Part shown: in pieces, positions 15,975-23,619 of the stretch
Numbering within the stretch: the first letter of the stretch is position 1
Layout: the number at the start of each line of letters is the position of its first letter
The notes under the pieces: generated by a model
Seen by the model: the letters and a program-made list of their open reading frames with translations, nothing else
What the model was told of the DNA's origin: nothing
Database searches by the model: none
Translations under genes and position numbers: made by a program
Source of the DNA: Nitratireductor sp. ZSWI3
Lineage (GTDB): Bacteria; Pseudomonadota; Alphaproteobacteria; Rhizobiales; Rhizobiaceae
Assembly: GCF_024655565.1 (NCBI RefSeq)
Contig: NZ_JANKOF010000041.1
Coordinates: 1-37,214 of the forward strand
Direction of reading: 5' to 3'
Length of the DNA: 37,214 nt

Positions 15975-16007
15975 GCGGATGCCGGGCCACACGCGTCCGG
16001 CATCCGC
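15975..16007. promoter_or_regulatory. Perfect hairpin between binding-protein and permease genes
   Basis: An 11-bp perfect stem, GCGGATGCCGG (15975-15985) with CCGGCATCCGC (15997-16007), and an 11-base loop, lies in the 71-bp gap inside the operon. Such hairpins after binding-protein genes typically stabilise the upstream mRNA or partly terminate transcription, giving more binding protein than permease. The function here is inferred. Confidence 0.6.
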
Positions 16008-16021
16008 TAGCCTTCGCGAGC

Positions 16022-17296
16022 CTATTCTACCGGGCAGGCCCCTTCGCTTGCTGCGTCCGGTGCCCAGCACGGTGCCGTGGTGTCGGCCATCAACTGGCCC
16101 AGCACCTTGCCTTGTGCCTCGAGCACGTCGGCGACGGGCTCGCCGCGCAGCACGATGCGCTGGAACGCGTCCATGTAGACCTTGTTGAATTCGCCACCCT
16201 TGTCGCCGAGGCCGATCGGCAGCAGCGAGATCACGGCATCCTTGGACGTCTGGATCGCGTTCACGGCTCCGGCCAGCAGCGCGACGCCCTCGTCGAGGTC
16301 TGGCGGCAGGGTCACGTCAAGCGTCGGAAAGAAGCCGACGAGCGAAGCGGTCAGCAACTGGGTGTCCTGCGTCGACAGGTGCTCGATCACCTGCTCCGCA
16401 CCGGCCCTGTCCGGGGCGCCTTTCGGGATGGCGAGACCCGCGACGACCGGCATGTAGCCGCGGCCCTTGGGCCCCGCCGGCGCCGGGAATGCGACATAGT
16501 TGTCGGGCGCCGCCGAAATGGCGTTCTTCAGGCGCGCCACATGGTCCCATGCCACCATCACCTCCCCGGCAGCCAGGGGTTCCTGCATGAAGTCGTAGTT
16601 GGTGGAATTGGGGGAGACGACAGCCCAAAGCTCCTTGAACTTCTCCCAGCCGGCGGCTGCGTCCGGGTTCTTGAAGGTGCGCACCACGCCGCCGGTGAAG
16701 GACGGATAGAAATAGCCCTCGAAGTAGCGCGCCATGAGGCCTTTCGGTCCGGCCGGGAAGCCGATCTGCGGCTGGCCGGTCTTCTCGGCCATGGTCTTGC
16801 CCCAGGCGATCAGCTGGTCATAGGTGAGGGCGTTGATGTCGGCGCCTTCCGGAAGGTATTGCAGAGCATCCTTATGGGCAGCCATCACATAGGTCGCCTG
16901 CATCCAGGGGATATATTGCTGCGTCTGCTTGCCGAGCTTTCCGAGATCCAGAAGCGATTGGGGGATCCGGCCGGCGAGCTTTGTTGCCAGTTCGTCGAGC
17001 GGTTCAAGCGATTCCTTGTCGGCGAGCGGCGACAGCTCTCCATGCAAGGCGCCGACGAGACTGATCGTATGCGTGCCAGCCTGGCGCTCGGCTTCCATGC
17101 GTACGGCGAACTGCGGCGGCTCCTCGACCACGTAGTCGACCTTGCCCTCGAGACCCTGCAGAATCTGTTCCCGCACTGCGGTCGCCTCCTCGATCGGGCG
17201 GAGCTGCGTCGACAGGAAAATGGTGTCGGCGAGAACCGGCGACGTGAAGGCCATGATGGTGGTGGTGAGCATTGCGGCGGATATGAAAGTTTTCAT
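16022..17296 (-). CDS. ABC transporter solute-binding protein (carbohydrate/compatible-solute type)
   Basis: A 424-residue periplasmic binding protein with an N-terminal signal peptide (MKTFISAAMLTTTIMAF, cleavage after VLA at about residue 23). The two-lobed family-1 fold is indicated by YIPWMQATYVMAAHKDAL, AYPAP-like VAFPAPAGPKGRGYMPVVAGLAIPK and a C-terminal helix with the VLGQLM segment. The start ATG 17296 is preceded by a textbook GTAGGAGGAG; the longer frame to 17362 overlaps the LacI gene and lacks a signal. It captures the substrate for the two permeases. The link to a GH63-type hydrolase suggests a small glycoside such as glucosylglycerate or mannosylglycerate. Confidence 0.9.
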   Translation of the reverse strand: MKTFISAAMLTTTIMAFTSPVLADTIFLSTQLRPIEEATAVREQILQGLEGKVDYVVEEPPQFAVRMEAERQAGTHTISLVGALHGELSPLADKESLEPLDELATKLAGRIPQSLLDLGKLGKQTQQYIPWMQATYVMAAHKDALQYLPEGADINALTYDQLIAWGKTMAEKTGQPQIGFPAGPKGLMARYFEGYFYPSFTGGVVRTFKNPDAAAGWEKFKELWAVVSPNSTNYDFMQEPLAAGEVMVAWDHVARLKNAISAAPDNYVAFPAPAGPKGRGYMPVVAGLAIPKGAPDRAGAEQVIEHLSTQDTQLLTASLVGFFPTLDVTLPPDLDEGVALLAGAVNAIQTSKDAVISLLPIGLGDKGGEFNKVYMDAFQRIVLRGEPVADVLEAQGKVLGQLMADTTAPCWAPDAASEGACPVE

Positions 17297-17306
17297 CGAA
17301 CTCCTC

Positions 17307-18338
17307 CTACTTGCTTGACTTTGAAATGGGCCCGGCGTTGCCGGCGGGTTCGTGGCTGGCACGATCGACGAATTCGACAGGATGAAGCTCTTGAAGCGTT
17401 TCGGCGGGTTCGCCCGCTATGGCGCGCAGCAAAAGCGAAGCGAACCTGGCGCCGAGATTCTCTCCGGTCACGCGCATCGTCGACAGCGCCGGACTCACAT
17501 ACGCGCCCATCGGAAGGTCGTCGTGACCGACGACCGCGATGCCGTCGCCACCTCTTGTTTCCCGCAAGGCCCTGAGGGTTCCGATCGCCATTTCGTCGGT
17601 GGAGCAGACAAGGGCCGTGGGTGGCGAAGGGCGCTGCAGGAGATCGAGCGCGGCCCGATATCCGCCAAGCTCCGTCGGCGCATTCTCCGAAAAAAGGTCT
17701 GGCACGAAACCAGCCTCGTGCATGGCCGCTGCCCATCCCATGCGGCGCACATGCGCGAAGTAGTAATCCTGAGGCGCCGCGATATGGCCGATGCGGCGAT
17801 GGCCCGCAGCCAGGAAGCGTCGCGTTGCGGCATGGAACCCCGCCTGGCCGTCGCCGTCGATGAATGGATGCGGAGCCGGGTTCTCGGTGCGTCCATTGGT
17901 TACAAAAGGAATGCTGCGCGACTGCAGGAATTCGACGCGTTCATCATTCCTGCGTGTGCGCACGAGCAGCATTGCGTCGACACGGCGTCCGTCGACGAAA
18001 CGGCGGCAGATGTCCAGTTCACTTGCACCACGCGGCACCGGTGCCATCACGAGATTAAGGCCGGCGCTCGCCAGATGCTCGGCGCATCCCGAGAGCATGT
18101 CGAGAAAATGCGGAGGGCCGATATGGCCGGGATCGTTCGGCAGCGTGACGGCCACGAGTTCGGCCCGTTGCTTGCGCAGGCGCCGCGCTGATGCGTTCGG
18201 CCTGTAACCTGTCTTTTCGGCAGCCGCGCGCACTCGCTCTCGCGTGACGGCCGAGACGTCCGTGTAACCATCGAGCGCGCGAGATACCGTCGTGATCGAC
18301 AGTCCGAGCGACCGCGCGAGTTCCTTGAGATTGGACAA
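17307..18338 (-). CDS. LacI-family transcriptional repressor, operon regulator
   Basis: A 343-residue LacI/GalR protein. The headpiece (LSNLKELARSLGLSITTVSRALDGYTDVSAVTRERV) is at the very N-terminus, with the hinge region ASARRLR, followed by a periplasmic-binding-like sensor domain. I prefer TTG at 18338 because AGGAGG lies 6-7 bases upstream and the headpiece then begins at residue 1; an alternative TTG at 18368 overlaps the operator. It is the first gene of the operon: its stop is 10 bp before the binding-protein ATG, leaving no room for another promoter, so it should autoregulate with the transport genes. Two perfect operators sit just upstream. The inducer is presumably the imported glycoside. 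Confidence 0.92.
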   Translation of the reverse strand: MSNLKELARSLGLSITTVSRALDGYTDVSAVTRERVRAAAEKTGYRPNASARRLRKQRAELVAVTLPNDPGHIGPPHFLDMLSGCAEHLASAGLNLVMAPVPRGASELDICRRFVDGRRVDAMLLVRTRRNDERVEFLQSRSIPFVTNGRTENPAPHPFIDGDGQAGFHAATRRFLAAGHRRIGHIAAPQDYYFAHVRRMGWAAAMHEAGFVPDLFSENAPTELGGYRAALDLLQRPSPPTALVCSTDEMAIGTLRALRETRGGDGIAVVGHDDLPMGAYVSPALSTMRVTGENLGARFASLLLRAIAGEPAETLQELHPVEFVDRASHEPAGNAGPISKSSK

Positions 18339-18364
18339 AGGGCTCCTCCTGCAGGATAGATTAC

Positions 18365-18400
18365 CCAAAACGTTTTGGAGAGCAAGCCAAAACGTTTTGG
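18365..18400. promoter_or_regulatory. Two tandem perfect LacI operators
   Basis: CCAAAACGTTTTGG occurs twice, at 18365-18378 and 18387-18400. Each is a perfect 14-bp palindrome with the central CG typical of LacI/GalR operators, and the centres are 22 bp apart, about two helical turns. They lie immediately upstream of the LacI-first operon, so cooperative autorepression is the obvious reading. Confidence 0.85.
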
Positions 18401-19380
18401 AAGGTCGCGGCGAGCAAATTCATCATATTGTCCATGAACCTCGCCGGACGTCTTTTCGAAAGGTCTGAGGACGTCGAGCAGCCATTAGGCGAGCGCCGGT
18501 CTGAATGATCCTGCCGAAGCTCGCATTTGAACTCGTTGCCTGCAGCGCGTGTCGCGATGGAATGAAAGATCGATGGTCGGAACGGGGGAGCCGCGCCAGA
18601 AGCCACCCTTGCCGAAACCATCTCGAAATGTTGCGTTCGGGGCTGACTGCTGCCCGTCTGGTTCCGTACGCTTCATCTTAAGCGGCCATTCCAGCGTTGG
18701 AGTGCCTGGTGGGCGGCAGGGGACCATCTCGGCGTTCGCCGGATGTCCGCGAAATCCGGCACTTCAGCCGTGCTTCAGATGCGGGGTGGCTGGACCAACG
18801 GAAGCAATGAAGCTTCCCAGGTCGTCAAATCGGCCGCGTTGCGCGTATGTCCGACGGCGTTCTGCCATAACGCTTTCGGAAGGTTTGACCTGCCACTGAA
18901 CTTTCATCCAGCCGCGATTAGAGCCTCGACCGTTTCTGTTACGCCATGGGGCGCGGGGTGAGCAACCAGCGGAGGCGCGGAGCCTTCAATTTGCGCAGCG
19001 CTGGGGCCGGTTGCCGCGATGACCTCGGCGTAGGCTGCCGAGGTCTGTGCGGGCCAAGTCTGTCATTTGATGACTACGAGCCGATTCCGATAAAAGTGCA
19101 ATATAGTATTTGGCACATAATTTAACTTTATGCGCCACAGGCGATAGACTGAATTCATCGAGATTGGCCCATAATGAATGCGCTCGCGCCCAGGATTAGA
19201 GCGGAGAATGAGCGAAGTTGGCGCGACCTACATAACAGATGGCGATGATGAGCCCGTCTGTGCAGAATGCAAAATATCCTTCAGGGCGGAATACCAACCA
19301 CCCATTTCGGTCATTGGAATTCTCGCTGATATTTCCTCAAAGCGGCCTTGAGCCGAACGTACCGAATTGGAGTATGGACT
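18401..19380. other. Long region without an intact gene
   Basis: No intact gene is supported. The operon promoter should lie near 18401-18450. The minus strand 18904-19062 has a 52-codon open piece with coding-like composition (for example PPLVAHPAPHGVTETVEALI then a stop), bounded upstream by a stop and AT-rich sequence from about 19081-19140. I do not recognise it and regard it as a possible gene remnant. The perfect hairpin GACCTCGGC / GCCGAGGTC (19021-19045) lies inside this piece. Confidence 0.4.
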
Positions 19381-19596
19381 TCATCTGGCCGCCAACAAAG
19401 GCTCAATTGCCGTCACCACCTTTGCTCGGGACTCTCCCTCAAGTGGAAGAATCGGCCGAGGTGGCGCCAGTCTTCCAGAGCCGATCAATTCGACCAGCAC
19501 GTACATGACCCGTAGACTGCCAAAGGCTTTGAAAGTGTCCCACAAGGGCGTCAACATTGCGTCAATACTCCGCGCTTCATCGGCGTTGCCGCGGCG
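19381..19596 (-). pseudogene. 3' remnant of a DapA-family (dihydrodipicolinate synthase/NAL) aldolase gene
   Basis: The minus-strand frame carries about 70 residues matching the C-terminal helices of DapA-family lyases: RRGNADEARSIDAMLTPLW, FKAFGSLRVMYVLVEL, PPRPILPLEGESRAKV and then the stop at 19381. The Schiff-base Lys barrel (about 230 residues) is absent; upstream of about 19596 the frame stays open but no longer resembles the family. It sits close to a GcvA-like LysR gene transcribed in the opposite direction, so it may be the remains of that regulator's former target. The assignment rests on pattern recognition. Confidence 0.55.
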
Positions 19597-19803
19597 CGTA
19601 TTTGGCACAGCCGCGTGCTGATCGGATTCATCGGCGCCGATTGGCTGATCCGAAACAATTCAACGCTACAAGATGCCACCTGAACTACCGTATACTGTCT
19701 GGCGTCGTCGTTCACCAAGCGCGGGCAAACGCAGCCAGAGAATTTCCACCACATTCGAGGCACGACCCTTGAACGGCGTTCATACCGCTGTCATCTTCAT
19801 CCC

Positions 19804-20700
19804 ATGTCCGAAAAAGCACGGTTGCCGCCCTTTGCTGCCTTGCGCGCCTTTCACGCGGCAGCCACCCATCAGCGCTTCCGTGGTGCCGCCCGCTCCCTCG
19901 GCATCACCGAATCGGCCGTCAGCCATCAGGTTCGCCGGCTGGAGGAATATCTGCACGTGGCCCTGTTCGAGCGCACCGGAACCGGAGCGCGCCTTACGGC
20001 GGTGGGGCGGCGCTATCTGGAAGCGATCGAGCCCGCGATTCGCCAGATCCAGGTAGCCACCGAGGAGGTCACGGGACAGCCGGGGCGGATAATGGTGCGC
20101 CTAACCCTGCATCCCACCCTTGCTGTGACGTGGCTCATTCCGCATCTCGATGCTTTTGAGCGTCAGTACCCGAACCTCAATCTCCAACTCGTCACCACCA
20201 TAGAGCCGCTGAACCTCAAGCGTGAGCAGATCGACCTTGCCATCCGACACGGCAAGGGCCAATGGCCGTCGCTGATTTCAGAACGTCTTCTCGATGAAAC
20301 CGCATACCCCGTCTGCGCACCTGGATATCTGGACGTGGGGACGGAAGAGAGACCGGAGATGGCCTTACAGCGCGCTCGCCTCATCGTGAACACGCGCTCG
20401 CCGGAAGAGTGGGAGGAATGGTGTCGGGTACGAGGTCTTGCCCTACCGAAGTCCATCGCCACAATCGAGATTCAGGGCCAGGAAGACGCCTTGCAAGCGG
20501 CGGAGCGCGGCCATGGCGTCGCTATCGGTCGTTATCCCTTCGTTGGCGATCGTCTTGCGCGCGGGGTGCTCGTTGCGCCGTTCGGTTCGGATGACCCGAG
20601 CAACCGAGCATATTATCTCTGTCGTCCGGCCAACATCGAACCTACGGCAGCCGTGCGACGGGTGGAGCGTTGGCTGAAGGTGCTGGCCCAGCCTACTTGA
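19804..20700 (+). CDS. LysR-family regulator, GcvA-like
   Basis: A 298-residue LysR protein of the GcvA type. It begins with the characteristic LPPFAALRAFHAAATHQRFRGAARSLGITESAVSHQVRRLE and continues with LFERTGTGARLT. The effector domain contains the GcvA-group features LTLHPTLAVTWLIPHL and IDLAIRHGKGQWP. GcvA-like regulators control amino-acid or catabolic genes. Here the nearest divergent sequence is only a DapA-family remnant, so the original target may be lost. The ATG at 19804 is supported by the fixed distance to the helix-turn-helix. Confidence 0.93.
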   Translation: MSEKARLPPFAALRAFHAAATHQRFRGAARSLGITESAVSHQVRRLEEYLHVALFERTGTGARLTAVGRRYLEAIEPAIRQIQVATEEVTGQPGRIMVRLTLHPTLAVTWLIPHLDAFERQYPNLNLQLVTTIEPLNLKREQIDLAIRHGKGQWPSLISERLLDETAYPVCAPGYLDVGTEERPEMALQRARLIVNTRSPEEWEEWCRVRGLALPKSIATIEIQGQEDALQAAERGHGVAIGRYPFVGDRLARGVLVAPFGSDDPSNRAYYLCRPANIEPTAAVRRVERWLKVLAQPT

Positions 20701-21237
20701 ATTTCAGTCAAGTGCTGCTGAGGCGAAGTCGTTGGCTTCGCAGCCGCTGTTCTCTCATCTTTCCGAATGACACTTAGCTCAAGTCTTTTGGAGAGAGAGT
20801 GATGAAACTACTTCAGACACCGCTTAAACCGGTGCTCGCGAGAATTCGGGATCACTACCTGTCGCAACCGCCGGACGCGGGAAAGCGGCTTGCGCCACTT
20901 GGATTTTCACCAATGATCATACCGGATCGACAAAACTGTACATCCAAAGCCGATGTCTCAACCGACAACCTGAAGCGGTGACCATCCTCGAAAACCGCCG
21001 GGGGCGCCTTCCGGAGAGATACCGAGAGCGAGGAAGGGGAATTTTAGAAAAGCACTCTCGACAAGAACAACAACGCTGCAATGTAGAAGCATTGTCGCGC
21101 GGACCCGTGTATCGGCAACACCATCTGCACAGACAATGGCCGGAAAGCCGATCATGCATTAAGTCTGAAACCGGACCACCTTATGGGGCAGGCCAAACTC
21201 GTGTCCGAAGAACAGGCAGCAGGCCATCCAGCGCAGT
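20701..21237. other. Intergenic region between lysR and response-regulator genes
   Basis: Apart from one weak small ORF (20802-20981), I find no gene. The minus-strand frames at 20917-21159 have no family resemblance. No strong terminator was noticed downstream of the response-regulator stop. Confidence 0.35.
20802..20981 (+). CDS. Possible small hypothetical protein (59 aa)
   Basis: The frame starts with MKLLQTPLKPVLARIRDHYL and is preceded by a purine-rich GGAGAGAGAG stretch at a plausible ribosome-binding distance. There is no recognisable domain, and the C-terminal half looks random. It is reported because of the ribosome-binding site only; it may well be non-coding. Confidence 0.22.
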   Translation: MKLLQTPLKPVLARIRDHYLSQPPDAGKRLAPLGFSPMIIPDRQNCTSKADVSTDNLKR

Positions 21238-21945
21238 TCATCCGGAACGCGTCTTGCCGATCGTGCCGGCAGCGCTGAAGGAGTATCCGATACCGTAGAC
21301 CGATTTTATCGGCGGATCGATATTGGTCTGTTCGAAGATCTTGCGTCGCAGGCGGCTTACCACCGCGTCCAGATGGCGGTTGTCGAAGTGGGTCTGTCGC
21401 CTGGAAAGGATACTTGCCAGGGCTTCCCTTGCGCAAGGCAGGCCGGCGTTGGCGATCAAGGCTCCTACGAACGTGTTTTCGGTCGCGGTCAGCTTCACCG
21501 ACTGGCCGTCCGGTGCGAGCAGCGTCCAGGCGACTGCATCGAGAACCCAAGCTGCAGCCGCATCTTCGGTCATCTGATCTTTCGGCAGTCGGCGCAGCAA
21601 GCTGTGAACCGCCGCCGTAATCTCGCGCAGGGTGGTGTGCTTGACCAGGTAGATGTCCGCACCGCTGTCGAAGCCACGCACACGGCTCTCCGTATCTCCG
21701 TGTGCCGTCAGCATGATGATGCCGCAATCCAGTTGGGCGCGGATCGTCCCGGCAAGATTGAAGCCGTCGCCGTCGGGCAGGGCAATGTCGAGGATCACGA
21801 CGTGCGGGAGTGTATCTCCTCGCAATATGGCCAGGAGTTCAGCGGCGGACCCAACCCCGGTCGCTTCGAACCCCTGCAGACACATGTAGTCGACCAGATC
21901 GCCTCGCAAGGCTTCCTCGTCCTCGACGATGAGAATCCGGCTCAT
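21238..21945 (-). CDS. OmpR-family response regulator
   Basis: A 235-residue two-component regulator. The receiver domain (1-120) has the acidic pair in VEDEE, the phospho-acceptor Asp53 in VVILDIALPDGDG, the Thr in MLTAHGD and the conserved Lys in YLVKHTTL. The C-terminal winged-helix domain (about 140-228) reads VKLTATENTFVGALIANAG, HFDNRHLDAVVSRLRRKI and VYGIGYSF. I chose the ATG at 21945: it overlaps the kinase stop (ATGA), and the longer frame to 22086 lies inside the kinase gene. Its probable target is the divergent adhesin gene across the kinase, where 10-bp repeats occur. Confidence 0.94.
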   Translation of the reverse strand: MSRILIVEDEEALRGDLVDYMCLQGFEATGVGSAAELLAILRGDTLPHVVILDIALPDGDGFNLAGTIRAQLDCGIIMLTAHGDTESRVRGFDSGADIYLVKHTTLREITAAVHSLLRRLPKDQMTEDAAAAWVLDAVAWTLLAPDGQSVKLTATENTFVGALIANAGLPCAREALASILSRRQTHFDNRHLDAVVSRLRRKIFEQTNIDPPIKSVYGIGYSFSAAGTIGKTRSG

Positions 21946-23402
21946 GCGCGTTCCACCTCCCTGCGCTCTGCTTCGTTTTCGGGCTGAAGACCCGGCAAGG
22001 GCAAACGCACGGTGGCGACAGTCCCTCCGCCATCGCACGGTCGCAGTTCTACGGTTCCCCTGTGATATCCAAGCAATTGCCTGCACGTGTGAAGCCCCAG
22101 ACCGTTGCCGATCGTGCTTTTTGCGTTGGAGGCGCGGAAGAAACGGCGCCCCACATGGCTGAGTTCGTTTTCGGGCACACCTATGCCGCGGTCCGCCACG
22201 GTGATGAAGAGCAGCTTGTTGCGGGTGAAGAAGGCGATCTCCACCGGTGTCTCGGGGGGCGAATATTTGAGGGCGTTGTCGATCAGATTGACGACAACCG
22301 TCCGCAGCATCTCAACGTCCGCCCAGTAACCCGGGACATTCTCGATCGACGAGAACTGCAATCGCCCGCCCAAGCCGACCTGGTCGAAGTGCCGCTGGAC
22401 ATCCTGTGCCAGCCCGGTAACGTCCAGCGCTTCGACCTTCAACACACCTTCCACCTGCCTCTCGGTGGACAGGAAACGGTCGATGAGCATGGTCATGCGG
22501 GATACCGCCGCATCGATGCCTCTCAAGCGTTTCGTGACGGCGTCCGGGGGATGCTTGATCACTGCATCCAGCATCTCGGTGGCATAACGTATCGCGGCCA
22601 ATGGCGTGCGGAACTCATGACTGACCATCCGTGTGAGTTGTCGCTGCTCCTGACGGGCGGCCTTCTCCGCGTCCAGGCTTGCGGACAACTCGTCCTCGAG
22701 GCGCTGTCGTTCGGCCACTTCCTGGGCGAGCGCCGCGTTGCGGTCCCGCAGGTCGAGAGAAAGACGCATGCCGACCATGAAAAGCAGGCAGATGAAGAAG
22801 CCGACGATGAACAGATGTCCCTGAAAGAAGTACCAGGCATTTACATCGCTCAGGACCGGTTGGTTGGCGACCGTCGCCGGATACCAGTAGACGAGCGCGC
22901 TCTGCAGCAGGCTGGCGACGACATACTCCGCCAGGAGAGCGATCGTGATCCACCGCAGGAAGCTGGGCTGACTCCGGTCCGCATAGAGCGTCCGGATCAT
23001 GGTCCCCATCATCACGACGGTAAATGCCGTCGATGCGTGGATGCGTAAGGCGAGACGTTCCGGTGCCACCGTCAAGGCAAGGGACCAGAAGACAAGGTGC
23101 GCGGCCAGGCAGACGATGCCGATCTTCAGACATCTCGGCTGGCCGAGAAACCGGGCCATGCCGTCTGCCAAAAGCACCAGCCCGATCTTGATCACCGTAT
23201 TGTCGGTCAGAATCCGCCAGGCAGCAGGATCAGGGCCACGCTGAATCAGGAGCAGCAGCCCCAGAGCGATGGCAACAAAGCCTGCTGCGATGACTTTCAG
23301 CTCAAAGAGGTGGCGCCAGGATCGCCAGACCAGGAGCCAGGCGATAGCCTGCAGGGTCGTCGTGCAAAATTCCAGTAGCAGCAGCGTCTTGAGATTCAGC
23401 AT
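21942..23402 (-). CDS. Membrane sensor histidine kinase
   Basis: A 486-residue kinase. The first 215 residues contain about six or seven hydrophobic segments (for example VIAAGFVAIALGLLLLI and LFIVGFFICLLFMVGM) with no obvious periplasmic sensor domain, so it may sense membrane or intramembrane signals. A coiled-coil linker leads to the phospho-acceptor His262 (MVSHEFRTPLAAI). The ATP-binding domain has NLIDNALKYS (N box), DRGIGVPENE (G1) and GNGLGLHTC (G2). It overlaps the response-regulator start by 4 bases, so the pair is co-translated. It is divergent from the tpsA adhesin gene with 217 bp between the start codons. Confidence 0.94.
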   Translation of the reverse strand: MLNLKTLLLLEFCTTTLQAIAWLLVWRSWRHLFELKVIAAGFVAIALGLLLLIQRGPDPAAWRILTDNTVIKIGLVLLADGMARFLGQPRCLKIGIVCLAAHLVFWSLALTVAPERLALRIHASTAFTVVMMGTMIRTLYADRSQPSFLRWITIALLAEYVVASLLQSALVYWYPATVANQPVLSDVNAWYFFQGHLFIVGFFICLLFMVGMRLSLDLRDRNAALAQEVAERQRLEDELSASLDAEKAARQEQRQLTRMVSHEFRTPLAAIRYATEMLDAVIKHPPDAVTKRLRGIDAAVSRMTMLIDRFLSTERQVEGVLKVEALDVTGLAQDVQRHFDQVGLGGRLQFSSIENVPGYWADVEMLRTVVVNLIDNALKYSPPETPVEIAFFTRNKLLFITVADRGIGVPENELSHVGRRFFRASNAKSTIGNGLGLHTCRQLLGYHRGTVELRPCDGGGTVATVRLPLPGLQPENEAERREVERA

Positions 23403-23508
23403 GGGCTTTTGTTGCCCATGTTCCGGGATGCCGCAAGTTTCTCACACGTCAGTATCGGCGCGATGGATGCATTTTCACGATCTGTCTCAGGAAAAAGAAC
23501 GTCCATCG

Positions 23509-23539
23509 TCAGGATTGGTCAGAAATGATCAGAATTGGT
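23509..23539. promoter_or_regulatory. Three 10-bp tandem repeats, candidate response-regulator binding site
   Basis: TCAGGATTGG (23509), TCAGAAATGA (23519) and TCAGAATTGG (23529), followed by T, repeat with an exact 10-bp period. A further TCAGGAAAAA lies at 23487. OmpR-family regulators bind direct repeats spaced by one helical turn. The site lies between the divergent kinase and tpsA starts, so it could control both. An inverted repeat, CGATGGA/TCCATCG (23461-23467 and 23502-23508), brackets the sequence just before it. Confidence 0.6.
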
Positions 23540-23619
23540 AGGTGGAATCCGGAATGCAACCCTTTGTATTGAAAGCAATGTCGAATGGGACACCTGTCTT
23601 CCGGAGGGAAGTTTGAGGC

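Noticed and set aside
16022-17362. Upstream start for the binding-protein gene at 17362
   Set aside because: It would overlap the lacI gene and place a hydrophilic leader before the signal peptide; ATG 17296 has an excellent Shine-Dalgarno.
15905-17575. Plus-strand ORF of 556 codons across the binding-protein and lacI genes
   Set aside because: It is antisense to two recognised genes, with no family resemblance.
22062-23048. Plus-strand ORF of 328 codons opposite the histidine kinase
   Set aside because: The kinase H, N and G boxes are all on the minus strand; the plus frame has none of its own.
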